A stretch of 64,000 nucleotides of DNA from Fasciola hepatica. Taxonomy: Eukaryota > Platyhelminthes > Trematoda > Plagiorchiida > Fasciolidae. Below, piece after piece: positions 51,965 through 63,891 of this stretch; the first letter of the stretch is position 1; each line of letters opens with the position of its first letter. Where the stretch lies: NCBI GenBank assembly GCA_948099385.1, contig CANUEZ040000207.1:1839501-1903500 (forward strand). The letters are read 5' to 3'. A program made the translations under genes and the position numbers. The notes below the pieces were generated by a model. It made no database searches. It was given only the letters and a program-made list of their open reading frames with translations, and was not told the origin of the DNA.

Positions 51965-52408
51965 CTATGGTACAAACCTTTGATAAACACACACACAGTG
52001 GTTATATGGAGGCCTAATAAAACTCAGTTTACGGGCCCATGATTGGCGAATGGATGACTTCTTGATCATTTCGTCTGTTCCAATATCCGATATCTGCCGA
52101 GTACCAGAACCTACTAATATATTCACCTCTGAGCTGGGAGAGGGATTACTCGGGATATGTTCCAAGTGATCCCACCTAAATAGGTTGCCTTTGTTCGATG
52201 AAGAAGTCGGCAGACCTAGGATCAAAAGCGTTATGTATGCTGATTTTTCATCAACTGAATATGTGTTGTCTACTGGTTTCCTCCAAGAAGATAATTGTGA
52301 ACAGTTTTGATCTGAAATAATAAAATGCCTTTTCTGCTCCACATCATCTAACTTCAAATATTGTACCAATGCACTTCTTATCCCTGAAGCTTCACTTCCA
52401 GTATCCAA
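51965..52408 (-). pseudogene. BEL/Pao-type protease remnant, longer copy
   Basis: A 147-codon minus-strand frame begins MDTGSEASGIRSALVQYL (DTG active site), continues with GLPTSSSNKGNLFRWDHLEH and SSEVNILVGSG, and ends near a basic segment. This is the general layout of the BEL/Pao pol retropepsin domain (active-site DTG, W-HL-IP block, then ILIG). It is the longest transposon frame of this family here, but no RT follows, so it is a fragment. It aligns with 24325-24653 in the same orientation. Confidence 0.65.
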
Positions 52409-52961
52409 GGCATTAGATAGAATTAAATAGTACGACTGATGGCCGGAGGATGGCTAAGAATGTCATACAAGGCCCTTTACCATATACAGCACCAGAAATT
52501 TGTGACCAAGGCAGAAGCATATGCAAGGAGCTATTTAAACAGCACAAAACTATTTTGAGTAGTATTTTGGAAAAGACTACTAAACATAGATTCATCCTGG
52601 AGAATGCAAACTCCTTGTACTCCCAGGCCAACATCCCGTGAAGATTAGATGATGCCTTGGAGCAACTCGGTTATATGGTCGAACTCCATTCAGTAAACAC
52701 AATTGAGTCGGTGCTGGAAACGATTCTGCTTTAGGCAGCTATTGATTGAGTTCGAAGGGAATCGTGCCGCAATATTCCGATCTGAATAATTATGTGGGAA
52801 AGCTTTATTTCAAAAAGCGTGCACGACCACTCGAGCCTCAACTCGAAAAATCAGTTCGTTTTCTGTTGTCAGCTTATCATGAAATAAAGAAATGAGGTAA
52901 TATCTCTGCAAATGAATCTCTGTTATCTTCCAGCAAACCTTAGATGATAAGCATTTTCAGA

Positions 52962-53010
52962 TTGTAGATACGGATCTGCCATCATGACTTTCTGGAGTTG
53001 GGAGTTGGCG
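52962..53010 (-). repeat. Short second copy of the gypsy RNase H/integrase linker
   Basis: The complement reads LQKVMMADPYLQ-like, similar to QIQNAKFTDPYLQTRRK from the complement of 53222-53275. A 50-bp piece of gypsy element 3 or a relative repeated about 260 bases away. Confidence 0.4.
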
Positions 53011-53189
53011 GCTGTTATAAAGGTTAATTCATGTTGTTTTATTACATCTGCGTGTTTATGTACATTACAATAGTGCAGGATACGCGTTCGAGTGTGTGCT
53101 TGATTAGCCGGTGTTCCTGATCCTTAGTTATGCGTAGTTAGCGCAGGAGCTATATTCCATTTACTGCCAGTAGTACCAGTATTCAGTTC

Positions 53190-54970
53190 TCATTCTTAAG
53201 TATTACAAAAGACTTTCCTACGAGTTTGTAGATATGGATCTGTAAATTTGGCATTCTGGATTTGAGATAATTCCGAATCCATTACCGTTAATGTCATGTT
53301 TACAGTTTCATTTACACCTTCGCCTCCCGCATCCGGTAGTGTAGCTCGTGTGAGTATATCAGCTGGGAACACCCATTTTGTAAACAGCGGCTCGCAAGCC
53401 ACGTTTACTAATACCACGTTGTTCTTATGGGGGCAAGTTGTGATCATAATACCTTAAGACTGGGGCCTTCACGATAAGCTTTCTTATACCATCAAATGCT
53501 AATTTCTGTTGTTCACCTCATATCCACGTTTACATTTTATGTGGTAATAAACTGATCAGTTCCATCAATTCCACTAATTCCGGTGACATTCTGATCAGAT
53601 AGTCGATCATCCCATTGGAAAGCGAGACTCTCTCGCATCGGTTGCAGCAGGCGTATCTCTAATCACGCTTTCTTTTTTCGGATCTGGTTTGATACCTACC
53701 CTTGTGAGAATATGGCCATGAAACGTGGCTGCTGTTTGACAAAACGTCAACTTGGCCCTTTTCAGTATAACTCAACAACGGAAATTTTGCTGTGGAAGAG
53801 AATCGAGTCTTCTCCTGCTACCCTCAATATTTCTGCTACGTAGAGCGATCCAAATAAGTCGTCCAGTACTTGGAGAATCCTCTTCTGGAATACTCCGCCC
53901 GATAGCTGCAGTATGAATGGTAGTTTCTTCCAGGAGTAACAGCCGTATGGTTTGCTAAACTTGGATATCAACTCGAGGCTTCACCCATCTCCAAATGCTT
54001 AAACGTTGATTTCAGATCATATATCGTAAAACGAAGCAATTTTGATGACTGACGAAGAACATCGTGAAAACGACAAGTGTTTTTTCCTGAGCGCGTTGTT
54101 TGGGATCAATAAAGATGCGAAGTTCCCGAATGATTTCGTCGCGATCACGATTAGACCCAATCAACTTTAACCAGGATGTCGTTCGATATAAGAATGCCTA
54201 ACTCGAGTTCAGATTGTTTTCTGACTGAGTATGGAATAAGCTTTGTGAGTGGTGCAACAGGTTTTATATATGCACACGTACATGTAATATCGTGAGTCCC
54301 GCAAACTTTTCCAATTTCTCATCGAAAACAGAGGCGTATTTTTCCAAGTAGTAATCAACATTATCAGGTATACGGCGAACGACTGAATCATAGTGGAATG
54401 ACACCAAACCCAGATTTTTGATAGATTCACATCCGAGGATGGGAAGCTAACCCTGGTCGACAACAACAAAGTTTGTGAGTGATGGATGTCCATCCTTGGG
54501 ATTGACGAATTGTAGCATTGCCTCAACTCTTGGATGAACCTTGTCACCGTTCCACACAATGAGTCTCTTCTATGTTCGTGTCGATACAATAATGAACAGA
54601 GTATGAACTTCGCTGATGCTCCCATATCTAACTGGAAATCTACCTCTCCGTTCACTAATACTTTGAGGAAAACATCCTTCAGTCTTACATGCTTTCTCAC
54701 CTCACTCACTTGAGGGGTTTTATGATGATTTCGTTCCCTATCCACTGTTTTCTTGAGGAACCATTCTGATGCAAAATGGTTTCGCTTCCTGCAGTTATCA
54801 CATGATTTACCCACACAGGACATTTGTCTCTTCCCGCGAAGTGTAGTCTGCCACTGAACCGACACTCCATCAATGGCTCCCTGCATATCCCTGGTGCTAT
54901 TCTGTACTGACCACACGATTTTGATGCATCTAACATCTCCTTGGGGCTTGTGGCTGCTTTCATACCTCGA
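53190..54970 (-). mobile_element. Decayed Ty3/gypsy element 3 (gag knuckle, PR, RT, RNase H)
   Basis: Reading down the minus strand: a zinc knuckle near 54800 (KSCDNCRKRNHFASEW, last Cys replaced by Trp), protease LVNGEVDFQLDMGASAKFI (DTG changed to DMG), the linker LPILGCESIKNLGLV and YASVFDEKLEKFAG, RT around 53971-53762 (SKPYGCYSWKKLPFILQLSG), the connection GIKPDPKKESVIRDTPAAT near 53690-53640, and the RNase H end FPADILTRATLPDA near 53340. Integrase is missing after 53190. Frames change several times. It lies in a region absent from both palindrome arms, so it inserted only in the third copy or was lost elsewhere. Confidence 0.75.
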
Positions 54971-55059
54971 GAGATGTTAACACCGTTGGAGCGATAAGTT
55001 CGGAATCTTCAGCAACCGTTTAATCACCATGGGGTCGTGCAATACAACCACTATCCGGC

Positions 55060-55330
55060 CCCGCATGAGACTAATTCAGACAGGTGCAAACGTTGCATGA
55101 TGATGCCAAGGTTCTTAACAACAGCATAAAAGAAACAAAGGCTTCAATGGGCTTCTGTGTCAGTTGGTTGAAAACAAAAAGCTGGCATGTTTTTTTACGC
55201 TCCCCAAGACAGTACGGTTCGAATTTCAGCGTAACCCTTGTCCAATCACTGCTTTCCTCACTAGAATCACATAAAATACCATTTATGACATGGAGCGCCG
55301 CCCGTCTAATGGTGTGACTAAATGACGCAA
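55060..55330 (+). pseudogene. Possible non-LTR retrotransposon RT fragment
   Basis: The frame contains LHDDAKVLNN and ASMGFCVSWLKTKSWHVF, reminiscent of the LINE RT thumb region (E-A--LGL-VSW-KTK). Nothing else of a LINE is recognisable next to it. This rests on a short motif. Confidence 0.35.
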
Positions 55331-57691
55331 GCTGAACCGCTTTTGATTCCTGGTCTTTTGCCTACAGTATCCAAAAATCTTCATAGTGTGTTCGACAAAG
55401 CTTTCAGTTGTTGGCCAAGAGACTCGTGCCTTCCATCTCCAGGTGCGTCAGTGAGTGGATCGGCCGGCTTTTTGTGCGCTCATATCTACGATATCGACAC
55501 TTTCACATCAGTTTCTGCTGTCACTAAGTCGAAAGTTAGTTCTCCGGGAAAAGCACTCAGTATATTAGTACATCTTGCAACTATATATATATATATAAAT
55601 GAATATACGTGTAAATACATGTATCTGTACACGATGAGACTGGATACCAAAAGTCGAATTTTTCGAATGCTGACTGAGGAGTTGTGGTCAACCGTGAAAA
55701 TGGCATCTGCTACGGTATACTACTTTCGTTTCACAGTTACATTACACATCTGACATCCATTGATGAATGGAGCAACATCTAATGTAAACCAGCAGAGTAG
55801 AAAACTTTGGTCACAAACCACAGCTGTTTCAAGATGGCTGGAGTCAAAGTAGAGGCACAAGAATTACTCCAAAATGTGCAGACGCCGTTAATTTCACACT
55901 GAAATAATACCTGATAAATGTTCAGTTAGCTTGAACATAGTGGCTACATTAGGCTTCAAGGTCATAGTTCATTGTGTCATACGCATAATCCAAGTTTTCA
56001 ATGAACCAATCGTTGAATGAACTTCAAAATAGAAATAATAAAAAGACAAGGTCAGTTTATCACGACAATGAGAGGGGGATATTTTATATTTGTGTTTGTT
56101 TGCTTGTACAATTTCGAAATACAATAATATGAAATAAATTGATCTCACACTTTAATTTGATGGAATGTGACGAGAATGCTGCAACTCAAAACCGTATTTG
56201 GTATCGAAGAAGCTTGGTTCTAATTTCACACTTTGTACACACGACCAGCGGTCCAGTTTTGCCCGACGTTTGACCATTTCGGATGTCGTCTACCTCTCCA
56301 GTCATCAAGACCGTATGTGTACATTTTTGCTCACGGTTGTGCCTGTGACGCCAAATATTGGTAATATAATGTTTACTAAAAGAAAGATCAGTTTGCAGTG
56401 TACAACGAGTTGTCATCATGGAATGAACGTCACATACGCGCACATCAACCGAATGGGTTCAAGTTGCTAGTGTGTTCTTTCTTATTGTGAAGAGTGTCAA
56501 ACAAAAGACCCTCCTAACTTTTCACTCTGGGGCTTTTTCATGATTAACAACAGCAGCAACATCGACAAAAGCTTATCAAACTTCAAGATCGAACGTGAAC
56601 CATTGGTCGGTTATGTATTTGACAGCTGACGAAAATGTAGTCAGAAAACTTGCAAATTATTTCCGTCCTCCAATAAACCTCTCACAACTTGTATCCTACA
56701 ATAATACATACATGTTCACACACACACACACATACATCCAGAGACACTTAAAAACGGCAGATGTAAAATAACTTTAGGTGTGAGTCCCTACTCACCACAA
56801 TATGTACTCACTCATCGACATCACGATTTAGTTAGTTTCATATGTAGGGTAAGAGCATTTGAAAGCAGAATCCTTAGACGCAATACTATACGGAAATTAG
56901 ACAGACACTATACCGGAAGTGCTAGTTACCTAACGGGAATTTGGAGTGGTGTTGTGATATCTTTATGAAAGGGCTTCATTTATTGCTTTCGTTTAGACTC
57001 ATCGAGTATGTTTGGCCGTCATTCTCGTTGAAAAAGGCCAAAGAAGCTTTAGGGAATCAAAGGAAATGAGTTGACCAACCCAATTACAGACAACTCTGTG
57101 GTGATTAACGGGCTCTAGTTGACTTAACTTGAATGCACTCGTATGATCGTGTACTCATAGATGTACGTTCACCTATCCGTTCCAACGGGTCACTCCGATG
57201 TAATATTCATAGGAGGACAATAAGCGTAGGACTGTTACGAGCATTTCAAACCATAGTTTCGTTCCAATACTGCATAATAAAACTAGTGCTGTTTGTTTAA
57301 CCAACAGAATTCTAATGACCCGGGTAATCAACAAAGAATTCGCAGAAAACAATGGAATATTACCAAAAAAGGGTTACCTGACTGGTTTACTTAAGTATTT
57401 ACCATACCTCCTGTACACTCCTTATTTGTACTCACAAACCAGCTTGTTCGTTCCAGAAGAGAACAGGCCCCCGGTTCAACGTTACACATGATTGCAACAG
57501 CTACAAAACAACACAACCGAACAAGTGAACACAAGCTCGTGCTTCCTAATGGGATTGTCATGAAAATCTGATGATCAAGAGCAAGAATGATTTCCTACTG
57601 AACATTGCCGGTGAGTGGAAGACTTGAATCACAGACGGTAGCGAGGTCAAATGAGCAAACATTACTTCTGCTGTGGAATAAAATGACATAC

Positions 57692-57901
57692 CAATTCTGG
57701 AAGTCTCTCGGATGCCGGTTGTCCAGGTACGAGACATTCTGAAATCCTCCGTCTAGCTTCATTGTGTCATGATATCATGAGTGTGTTCAAAGTGTCGTCT
57801 TCGTGTGGCCAGCGAGAACCTTCTTCAGTGACGGGGCTAAGTTTGAGGATCAAAATAGAGGAGAAAATTATATGAATCCCTTGTAGCCAAATTTGCTACA
57901 T
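57692..57901 (-). pseudogene. CAP-domain exon 1, third (diverged) copy, with stop codons
   Basis: The complement aligns over its full 210 bases with CAP exon 1 of the arms, with no net indel and the same GTATGTC donor. The ATG is followed directly by TAG, and the conserved Trp codon before HNEARRR has become TGA. The region from about EDDTLNT to RLPEL is otherwise well kept. A consensus TATA box remains upstream. Downstream only the end of exon 3 survives (complement of about 57437-57480, reading GPVLFWNE); exon 2 and most of exon 3 are deleted. Confidence 0.8.
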
Positions 57902-57984
57902 TTTGATCATGCTCCACAGATTAGGCCAAATGCAAATGCTCAGCACTGTTCTTTATATACTTATCTCGTTCAATCCCTTTCTCG

Positions 57985-58020
57985 CTCTCGCTCTGTCTGT
58001 GTTTGTGTGTGTGTGTGTGA
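57985..58020 (+). repeat. Short CT/GT-rich simple repeat
   Basis: A gctctcgctctgtctg stretch followed by (GT)n, in the upstream region of the CAP exon 1 pseudogene. Confidence 0.7.
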
Positions 58021-58289
58021 AAGAAGTATCGATGTGTAGGTCATTGATCAGTGTGCATGGCTACTTTGTAGTGCATTTATCTTTCGTGTGGAGGAAACCT
58101 GAACTGACGTTTTGACCAGTTAGTGAAAGATGTTTGCTTTTAGCTGCTGTTGTTGTTGTTGTTTTCGTTGTTGCCTTCATCGTGCGCTTAGCGTGAGAAA
58201 TAAGGGTGAAATGAAACTATATGTACCGCGTCATTTCAAAAGCGTCAAAACTCTTTCTAAAAAATCAAACACGTAAATTTTCTCATTCA

Positions 58290-59686
58290 CAGAGCATATG
58301 CATCCCAGATAGCCTTGGCAGCTGAGCTACAGCAGATCGTTATTAATACTATACAGCTGCTATCACCTACTTCTCTTCTAAACAAATATTTGTGTTCGTG
58401 TTCTATTTTACACTGCTGGAGACCAGCCACCATTGTTCCTACGCCCAAACCTCGTAGTTTTAGTGTCACAGCTAAAAGCTTTCGTTCCATTGCTCTAACT
58501 TCATCTGGTTATAATGTTACAGAGCCTGTTGCTCCTAAACGTTTGAAATCTCCTATGAACTCACTCGGTGCCCTTTACAGTTTGCCTACAGATCGAAAAG
58601 GTCCACTGTGGATGTTATCGCTTCGTTAGTTCACTGTGTAACAAAATCCCTGGATGGTTCAGCGAAGACTGTTCGATGCTCTTTTCTAGACCACTCATCC
58701 GCCTTTAATTCCATTCCGTGGTCTTGTTCTATCCGTTAACTGGAAGCTTCCGGCTGTCCCACAAATTTACTAGCGTGTTTGTCTGATTATTCTACCTACA
58801 GAACTCAGTGCACAGCACTAGGTCTAAAAATATCCAAGATCTTGGTGAACAGTTTAGGAGTGCTTCAGGCAGCTTTGTTCTCCCCCATTTATTTTCCACC
58901 CACAATAGTGATGTTTTATCCAGTTCTTCTGCACATTTATTTAAATATGCCGACTAAGCGGTTGTTTGTTAGGATGTCTCCGTGATCCGGGAATTCAATG
59001 ACTTTTCCAGTAATCTGTCCCGTAGCTATGACGTCTCTGTTCGATCAAGGTTAGCTTCAGATTTGTCCGAATGCTTTGAGAGCTTAATCACCCATTTTTG
59101 ATCAGTTAATCCTCTTTATCCATCTGTCATTTCCACAGAACCACTTGTTAGAGTGAGCTGCGTCAAATACTTAGGAACCACTATCAATACAAAGTTGAAG
59201 TTGTCATCTTACATTTCAAACCACGCGAAGAAACTACGCCGGCGATCTTAACAAATCCGAAGGCTTAGGTATTTCGCCGTTAAGCAGTGTGAATTCCCTT
59301 CTGTTTGCTAATGTTTCAATCCTGTTCCACTTTACTGTTCCCCTGCTATTTTTGCTGGTCTACTGAAGAAAGATTTTAAATCCTCTGTCGAGGTTTATCT
59401 GTTATTAGTCGAGTATCTTCAAAACTCTCGACTGAACTATCTGCTAGGCGTGCAAAATACACCTGGCCGCATGTGAAAATATTGCTCACAAAGTCCTTGC
59501 AGATAGCCCTCATCCTTTACACGGTGTTTTATCTAAAAGTAACTCTCTTGCTTTTACATGGTCCTCTTTCCGGTCCATAACCTCTCGTGTCATCGCTTAC
59601 AACACTCTACCGTTCCATACCTACCCAGAATCCTCACTAACCGGGCACGAGTATTAACTGAATTTCTTAGCGATTTTGATATGTAA
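58290..59686 (+). mobile_element. Decayed CR1/SR1-like LINE (RT and C-terminal region)
   Basis: Across frames the region reads CWRPATIVPTPKPRS, KSFRSIALTS (RT blocks 1-2), a VTKSLDGS-like piece, ISKILVNSLGVLQAALFSPI (block B, usually GVLQGAVLSP), HLFKYAD followed by a stop where the second catalytic Asp should be (block C, near 58935), and VKYLGTTINTKL (block E, near 59170). It ends in a C-terminal region with ILTNRARVLTEFLSDFDM and a stop at 59684-59686. The catalytic YADD is broken, and stops and frameshifts are frequent. It abuts the end of the third locus copy (about 58245). Known flatworm families with this layout are CR1-like (SR1, Perere). Confidence 0.75.
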
Positions 59687-59769
59687 TGACCGAGTTGCTG
59701 AATATGAAACCAGAATTCCCACCAAGTGGGACTGAAATATATTGTTGTCTAAAATATAAAACGCGGCAT

Positions 59770-60010
59770 TTATATGTGAACATAATGCGGAAGGGAACGC
59801 ACTTGCACAAACAAGCAGTGATCTATCAGCAATGCAATAGGTGGGCACAAACTTGCCATACACTGTCACGTGATATGAAAGTAGATCATGTGCACGAGAC
59901 ACATGTACTGCGATCATCAATATCCATGGTTGGCCTGAGATGAGTCATACGCGCATGACGCACATTTTGTGTACGGAAATGCAGGGATTCAGATTGGAGA
60001 GTACATTGAA
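59770..60010. repeat. Dispersed repeat, copy 2 (pairs with 27840-28080)
   Basis: It starts soon after the end of the CR1-like LINE and aligns with the right-arm-specific copy in the same orientation. It may be a further displaced fragment of the third locus copy. Confidence 0.6.
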
Positions 60011-60950
60011 CGAGTGAATACTGATTGACCTGAATGGGCTTTCTCGAACTGCCAATAAATGGGAGAGAATCACTACACCCAATCTTTTCTCTATCGATGG
60101 ATAAACATAAATGGTGTCTCTTCAAAAATAACCACGAATAAAGAAGCCCGATTCCAGTCGAAGCTACCTTATGATTCTCCTTCATAGTTCAGTGTAAAAG
60201 CATTCAAATGGCAGATTATCATCCGTCAGTCAATAGTCTGATTATGGCTTCACCGATGACCTGCTTTGCTTGACCGATATTTTATCCTAATCACTCTTAC
60301 TGTCTTTTCTACGTTCACTTTATGAGACAGTGACAGTACCTCCATTCACAAGGGGCACACAAACACATTTACGGATGTTTGTTCACGTCTGCACGCAATG
60401 GAACCGATTCGGAAAATACAATTGATGGTTAGGAGGCCGAATCCAGACGGCTCGATTGGTCAGGCGGCCGCAAAACCAAAGTGTACCGGTACGACAAAAT
60501 GAGCGGAATAAGCAACTACAATGGACGATCTAAATAGCGTTTGATTGTCTTCGTCTGTTGACCGCAAAGTGCCGGTCGTACGTTGATTGATTGTCACTCG
60601 GTCGCACTATGAACTACGGAGAAAGAGAGAGACAAAGATGCTTACCAGTTTGTTTGTTCGTATTTGGTTGTTTCTCGTGTGTTCTGAGCTGAATTGATCC
60701 CGGTCTTGTCCGCTCGTATTGAATGCATTTTCGATCATACCTTTTTATGCGAACCAAATGAGGGCGTTGATTGTGAAGTGTTGACATTCCGGTCACGCTG
60801 GTCAGGGGTGTAAGTCGATCGTTCTATTTCATATATGATGCAATACGTGGGATAAATGGTAGGAAAAGACTAACATGTTACCCATTAACAAGAGTAAAGC
60901 ATATGCTTGCATCTTGAATTACGTGTTTTATTTCCGTTCCTACTAACCAG

Positions 60951-61102
60951 GTAATGATGACCCCATGTTTCGAAATCGCGTCTCCGCCAACATGCGATCC
61001 AGTACCAAGCTTCCGTTCACCGATTTGTCCTACGAGTGTCGGATGTGGAGAAAGTCCATCGAATCACTATCGTTAATTGGGCAGCCATCTCAAAGTTTGT
61101 GA
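60951..61102 (+). CDS. Possible terminal exon, unidentified
   Basis: A strong 3' splice site (pyrimidine-rich tract, ctaac branch-like motif, CAG at 60950) precedes a frame of 49 codons starting NDDPMFRNRVSANMRSSTK and ending at TGA 61100-61102. In another frame the same stretch encodes a Cys-rich peptide (TCDPVPSF, TSVGCGES). A GTAAGT donor at about 60811-60816 follows an open Cys-containing frame (CEPNEGVDCEV), but the phases do not join cleanly. No family recognised. Confidence 0.22.
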
Positions 61103-61269
61103 AGTTTATTGAGTACTTTCCCCAGTCTCTGTGATCCGACACTGAGACAAAATGGTGGTTAAATTTCGCGATCAATTGGTGTTCATGAATTAGTGCAATT
61201 TCTTGTCCTATTCATCCAATATCTACCGGTTAATTATACTGACACGGTCATGGTCGTCTATTTCCCATC

Positions 61270-61380
61270 CTTTCTATTGTTATGATTACTGATAATGACC
61301 ATGGTAATGATGACTATTACTCGGATTTCAATGCTGATCAGGATCCTGATCACGATGGTGTTGATGATGGAATATTTCGT
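61270..61380 (+). repeat. Degenerate GAT/ATG-rich tract
   Basis: Imperfect gatgat, aatgat and gatcagg motifs, an eroded trinucleotide repeat. It produces opposed low-complexity frames rich in Ile, Met, Thr and Val, which I do not treat as genes. Confidence 0.5.
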
Positions 61381-62884
61381 GTTAGAGTTTCTACATCTAC
61401 TTTTCCCCCGAACTTGCCGTGACCCGATCACTTTCGTTGTCATTCTGGAAATATTGTTGACATTTGTGGTAGGATCTATCTTTCTCACATCGGTTACCCG
61501 AATTTGTTTCAGCATTTTAAGAAGGAATGTTCTCACTCTCTATCTGATGACGTCTTGAGTGCATCTTGGTGTTATCAGACGACTGAATCATTTTGAAGAG
61601 TGTTTCAAAGAAGCTGCTCTGATTTTATTTTATATGGGTAATTCACCAATGGGTGCTCCGTAGGATTATGAACGGTTGGAATGAGAGACGACTCTCCGGT
61701 TGCTTGTTTACTTCACCTTCGATGAGAAGTACTAGGGCTACCGGAATTAAAAGTGAACAGTATATTGCCGATTCACAAAGATTCTATTCTCAGAATATGC
61801 AAGGAGAAAGGTTGGGTTACTTGGGATCGGACAGGCAGACAGACATATTGCCTAGAGTTCAAAAGAGTCTAACTACAAGCACTAGGCGGTCAAAATGCAC
61901 TAAAAATGCCTCACCCTAGTCAGATAATATAGACGAAAAATACTTCCTTATTTAGCAGTTGATGTCGAAGATTGACAACAGTGTGAATAATCGGAATGAG
62001 ATGATAGTTTAGACAAGTGGCGTGCCGTTGTACAAACTAGTCTGTTTCACTTTTACTTATTCTGCGTATGTCCCGAATACGACCTGGTCCATACAAACTT
62101 TCAACTGGGACACAGACTGCACGACTGAACTTGTGTGATCACAGCTCTCGGGTTAAGAATGAGTACAATTCTGACACTTGTTGCATCTAATTAGAAAAAT
62201 TAGTATCCTCACAACTGAAATTTCCTCTTGTACTTCTAATGACAACCATACAAAAACTCCTCATGAGAAACCTCTGAATAGCAGGTACCCTACATATGGG
62301 TTTATTTTTCGGCTCTCGATCAGCTTCTACATAAGAGTTAAAGACACACAATCGATCAAGGGACCGTTAATGATGACAAAAGGATCTCTTCTTAGAGAAC
62401 ATGGAGCCAATTTATCGTGACTTTTCAAGCCAGAAAATGCATCAAAACTGAATACAAGGTAACGCACTGTTTGCATACCTGAAGCCTATATAGGCAGACC
62501 ATCATGATATCTACACAGTCATGTTTCAAGGGGCGATTCGTTCCATCAACCGAACTTGCTTTCTTGCATCTGCGAAACTCACACTTCCCATCTTTTAGGT
62601 TTCTTTCTATTTGGAAAATTGGTGTGTGAAAAATATACATTTTATTGCAATGTTCACTGACATAAACTTGCTGCCGACAACTAGGCACTTACAGTGCAAT
62701 TCGTTGAACCAACTTTCCGAAGTTCACAGATAAAAAGCTTTTCTTCTTTATCCAGTAACATGGGCGGCGGATTTGTGAATATTACCTGCTTTATTCACTG
62801 TTATACCTAGGTAAATTTGGAAAACTTATCTAATCACGGATGGCCCAATTTTACCGTATACAGACGAGTCAAAGAGAAGCTCGA

Positions 62885-63290
62885 CCCACAAATCAAATCG
62901 AGTTTGACGAGAACACTTCCTGTGAAAATAGTGGGGTGGAGGGCACGACGCGAAATCCGTCAACGATCACAAACGTCTGAATGATTTGGGGACTAAACCT
63001 GACACATGTTTGCACGATTCGCGTTTGTCAAACGTGCTGTGTAATGTCCCAATCGAAACAGTTCTTCCCTTCGATTTTGTCGCACACTGATAAATTAGTG
63101 CGCACACATGCCTATTACATGATTTTGTTTATCTGTTCGTGCTATTTTTACCTACAACCAGCAAGAATGAAATTTTAAAGATTTGTCCCCAACCAGTTTA
63201 GCACATCCCGTCTCAAAGCTCTCATAGTTGTTCGCGAAAAACCCACCGTGGAAACGGTTGGTGAATTTGTCATGATTCTTAACGTAATCG
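62885..63290 (+). repeat. Further diverged fragment of the locus repeat
   Basis: 62890-62970 resembles 50965-51040 (shared gaggacact-actgtg and cgacg-aaaatc-gtcaaca patterns), and 63240-63290 resembles 12565-12620 (accgt-gga-, gaatttgtcatgattctta). The order matches the left arm. It is very eroded and partly obscured by indels. Confidence 0.4.
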
Positions 63291-63817
63291 TTGTACAAGT
63301 GGACGATGGTTTATGGATTGATCAAGAAATCGCATTAGGTTCATTGTATTGCTGGTAAAATGCATTTGAATGGAGAATCGTACTGCTTTCTCTGAGTAAT
63401 TTCGAATTCGGATGATGACGTAACAACTTCATGCGGGTCGAGAGAAAAACTCAGTGAATATCTCGGATATGCAAGCGTTTATTGTATAGTAACTTAGCAT
63501 CGTGAGAAATGATGTTGGTCAGTCATTGTTTCGTCGATTAAAATGTGGCACTTTTCAGGAATGAGCAGGATATTTTGCAAATTAAATAAACGCTACCGTC
63601 TCACTGTGGCCAAAAATAAGAAAACCTTTTGCCATCGCTTTCGTTTGCTGTGCATGGGACTTTCTGCTTTCATCCTAAGGCGATCATGACTGGGTTCGAA
63701 CTACATGGTGATCATGGGAACGGACTGTTGCGAGTCATCCTCCGTCGTCTTGTAGAACCGCGAGAAACGCGTACCTGTACTCCGCAAAGTTCAGCCCTAA
63801 TTTAGATGCAATTCATT

Positions 63818-63820
<3 letters not shown>

Positions 63821-63870
<50 letters not shown>
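63821..63870 (+). repeat. (TA)25 microsatellite
   Basis: Perfect alternating TA run of 50 bases, 21 bases upstream of the open frame at 63892. Confidence 0.98.
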
Positions 63871-63871
<1 letters not shown>

Positions 63872-63891
63872 CAAATACCGACATCGACCGT

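Larger units (their letters stand above)
51545..52440 (+). repeat. Third locus copy: inverted segment matching 23740-24670
   Basis: Aligns with right-arm sequence 3' of the CAP gene (exon 6 end and BEL/Pao protease) in the same orientation as the right arm. The flanking third-copy segments follow left-arm orientation, so this block is inverted relative to its neighbours. Confidence 0.6.
56130..58245 (+). repeat. Third locus copy: segment matching left-arm 12940-14840 and right-arm 21480-21830
   Basis: Aligns as the reverse complement of right-arm 19560-21830, covering CAP exon 1, the tail of exon 3 and the first part of intron 3. It continues past the left-arm deletion point, so this copy derives from an undeleted version. 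Similarity ends just before CAP exon 4, and at about 58245 next to the LINE. Confidence 0.75.
60011..63820. other. Mostly unassigned 3' region
   Basis: Apart from the possible exon at 60951-61102, the GAT-rich tract and the eroded repeat at 62885-63290, I see no protein domain or RNA gene. Several splice-like motifs occur but no consistent gene model can be built by eye. Confidence 0.4.

Noticed and set aside
61258..61558. Opposed Ile/Val/Thr-rich frames of about 90 codons
   Set aside because: They arise from an eroded GAT/ATG trinucleotide repeat and adjacent AT-rich sequence.
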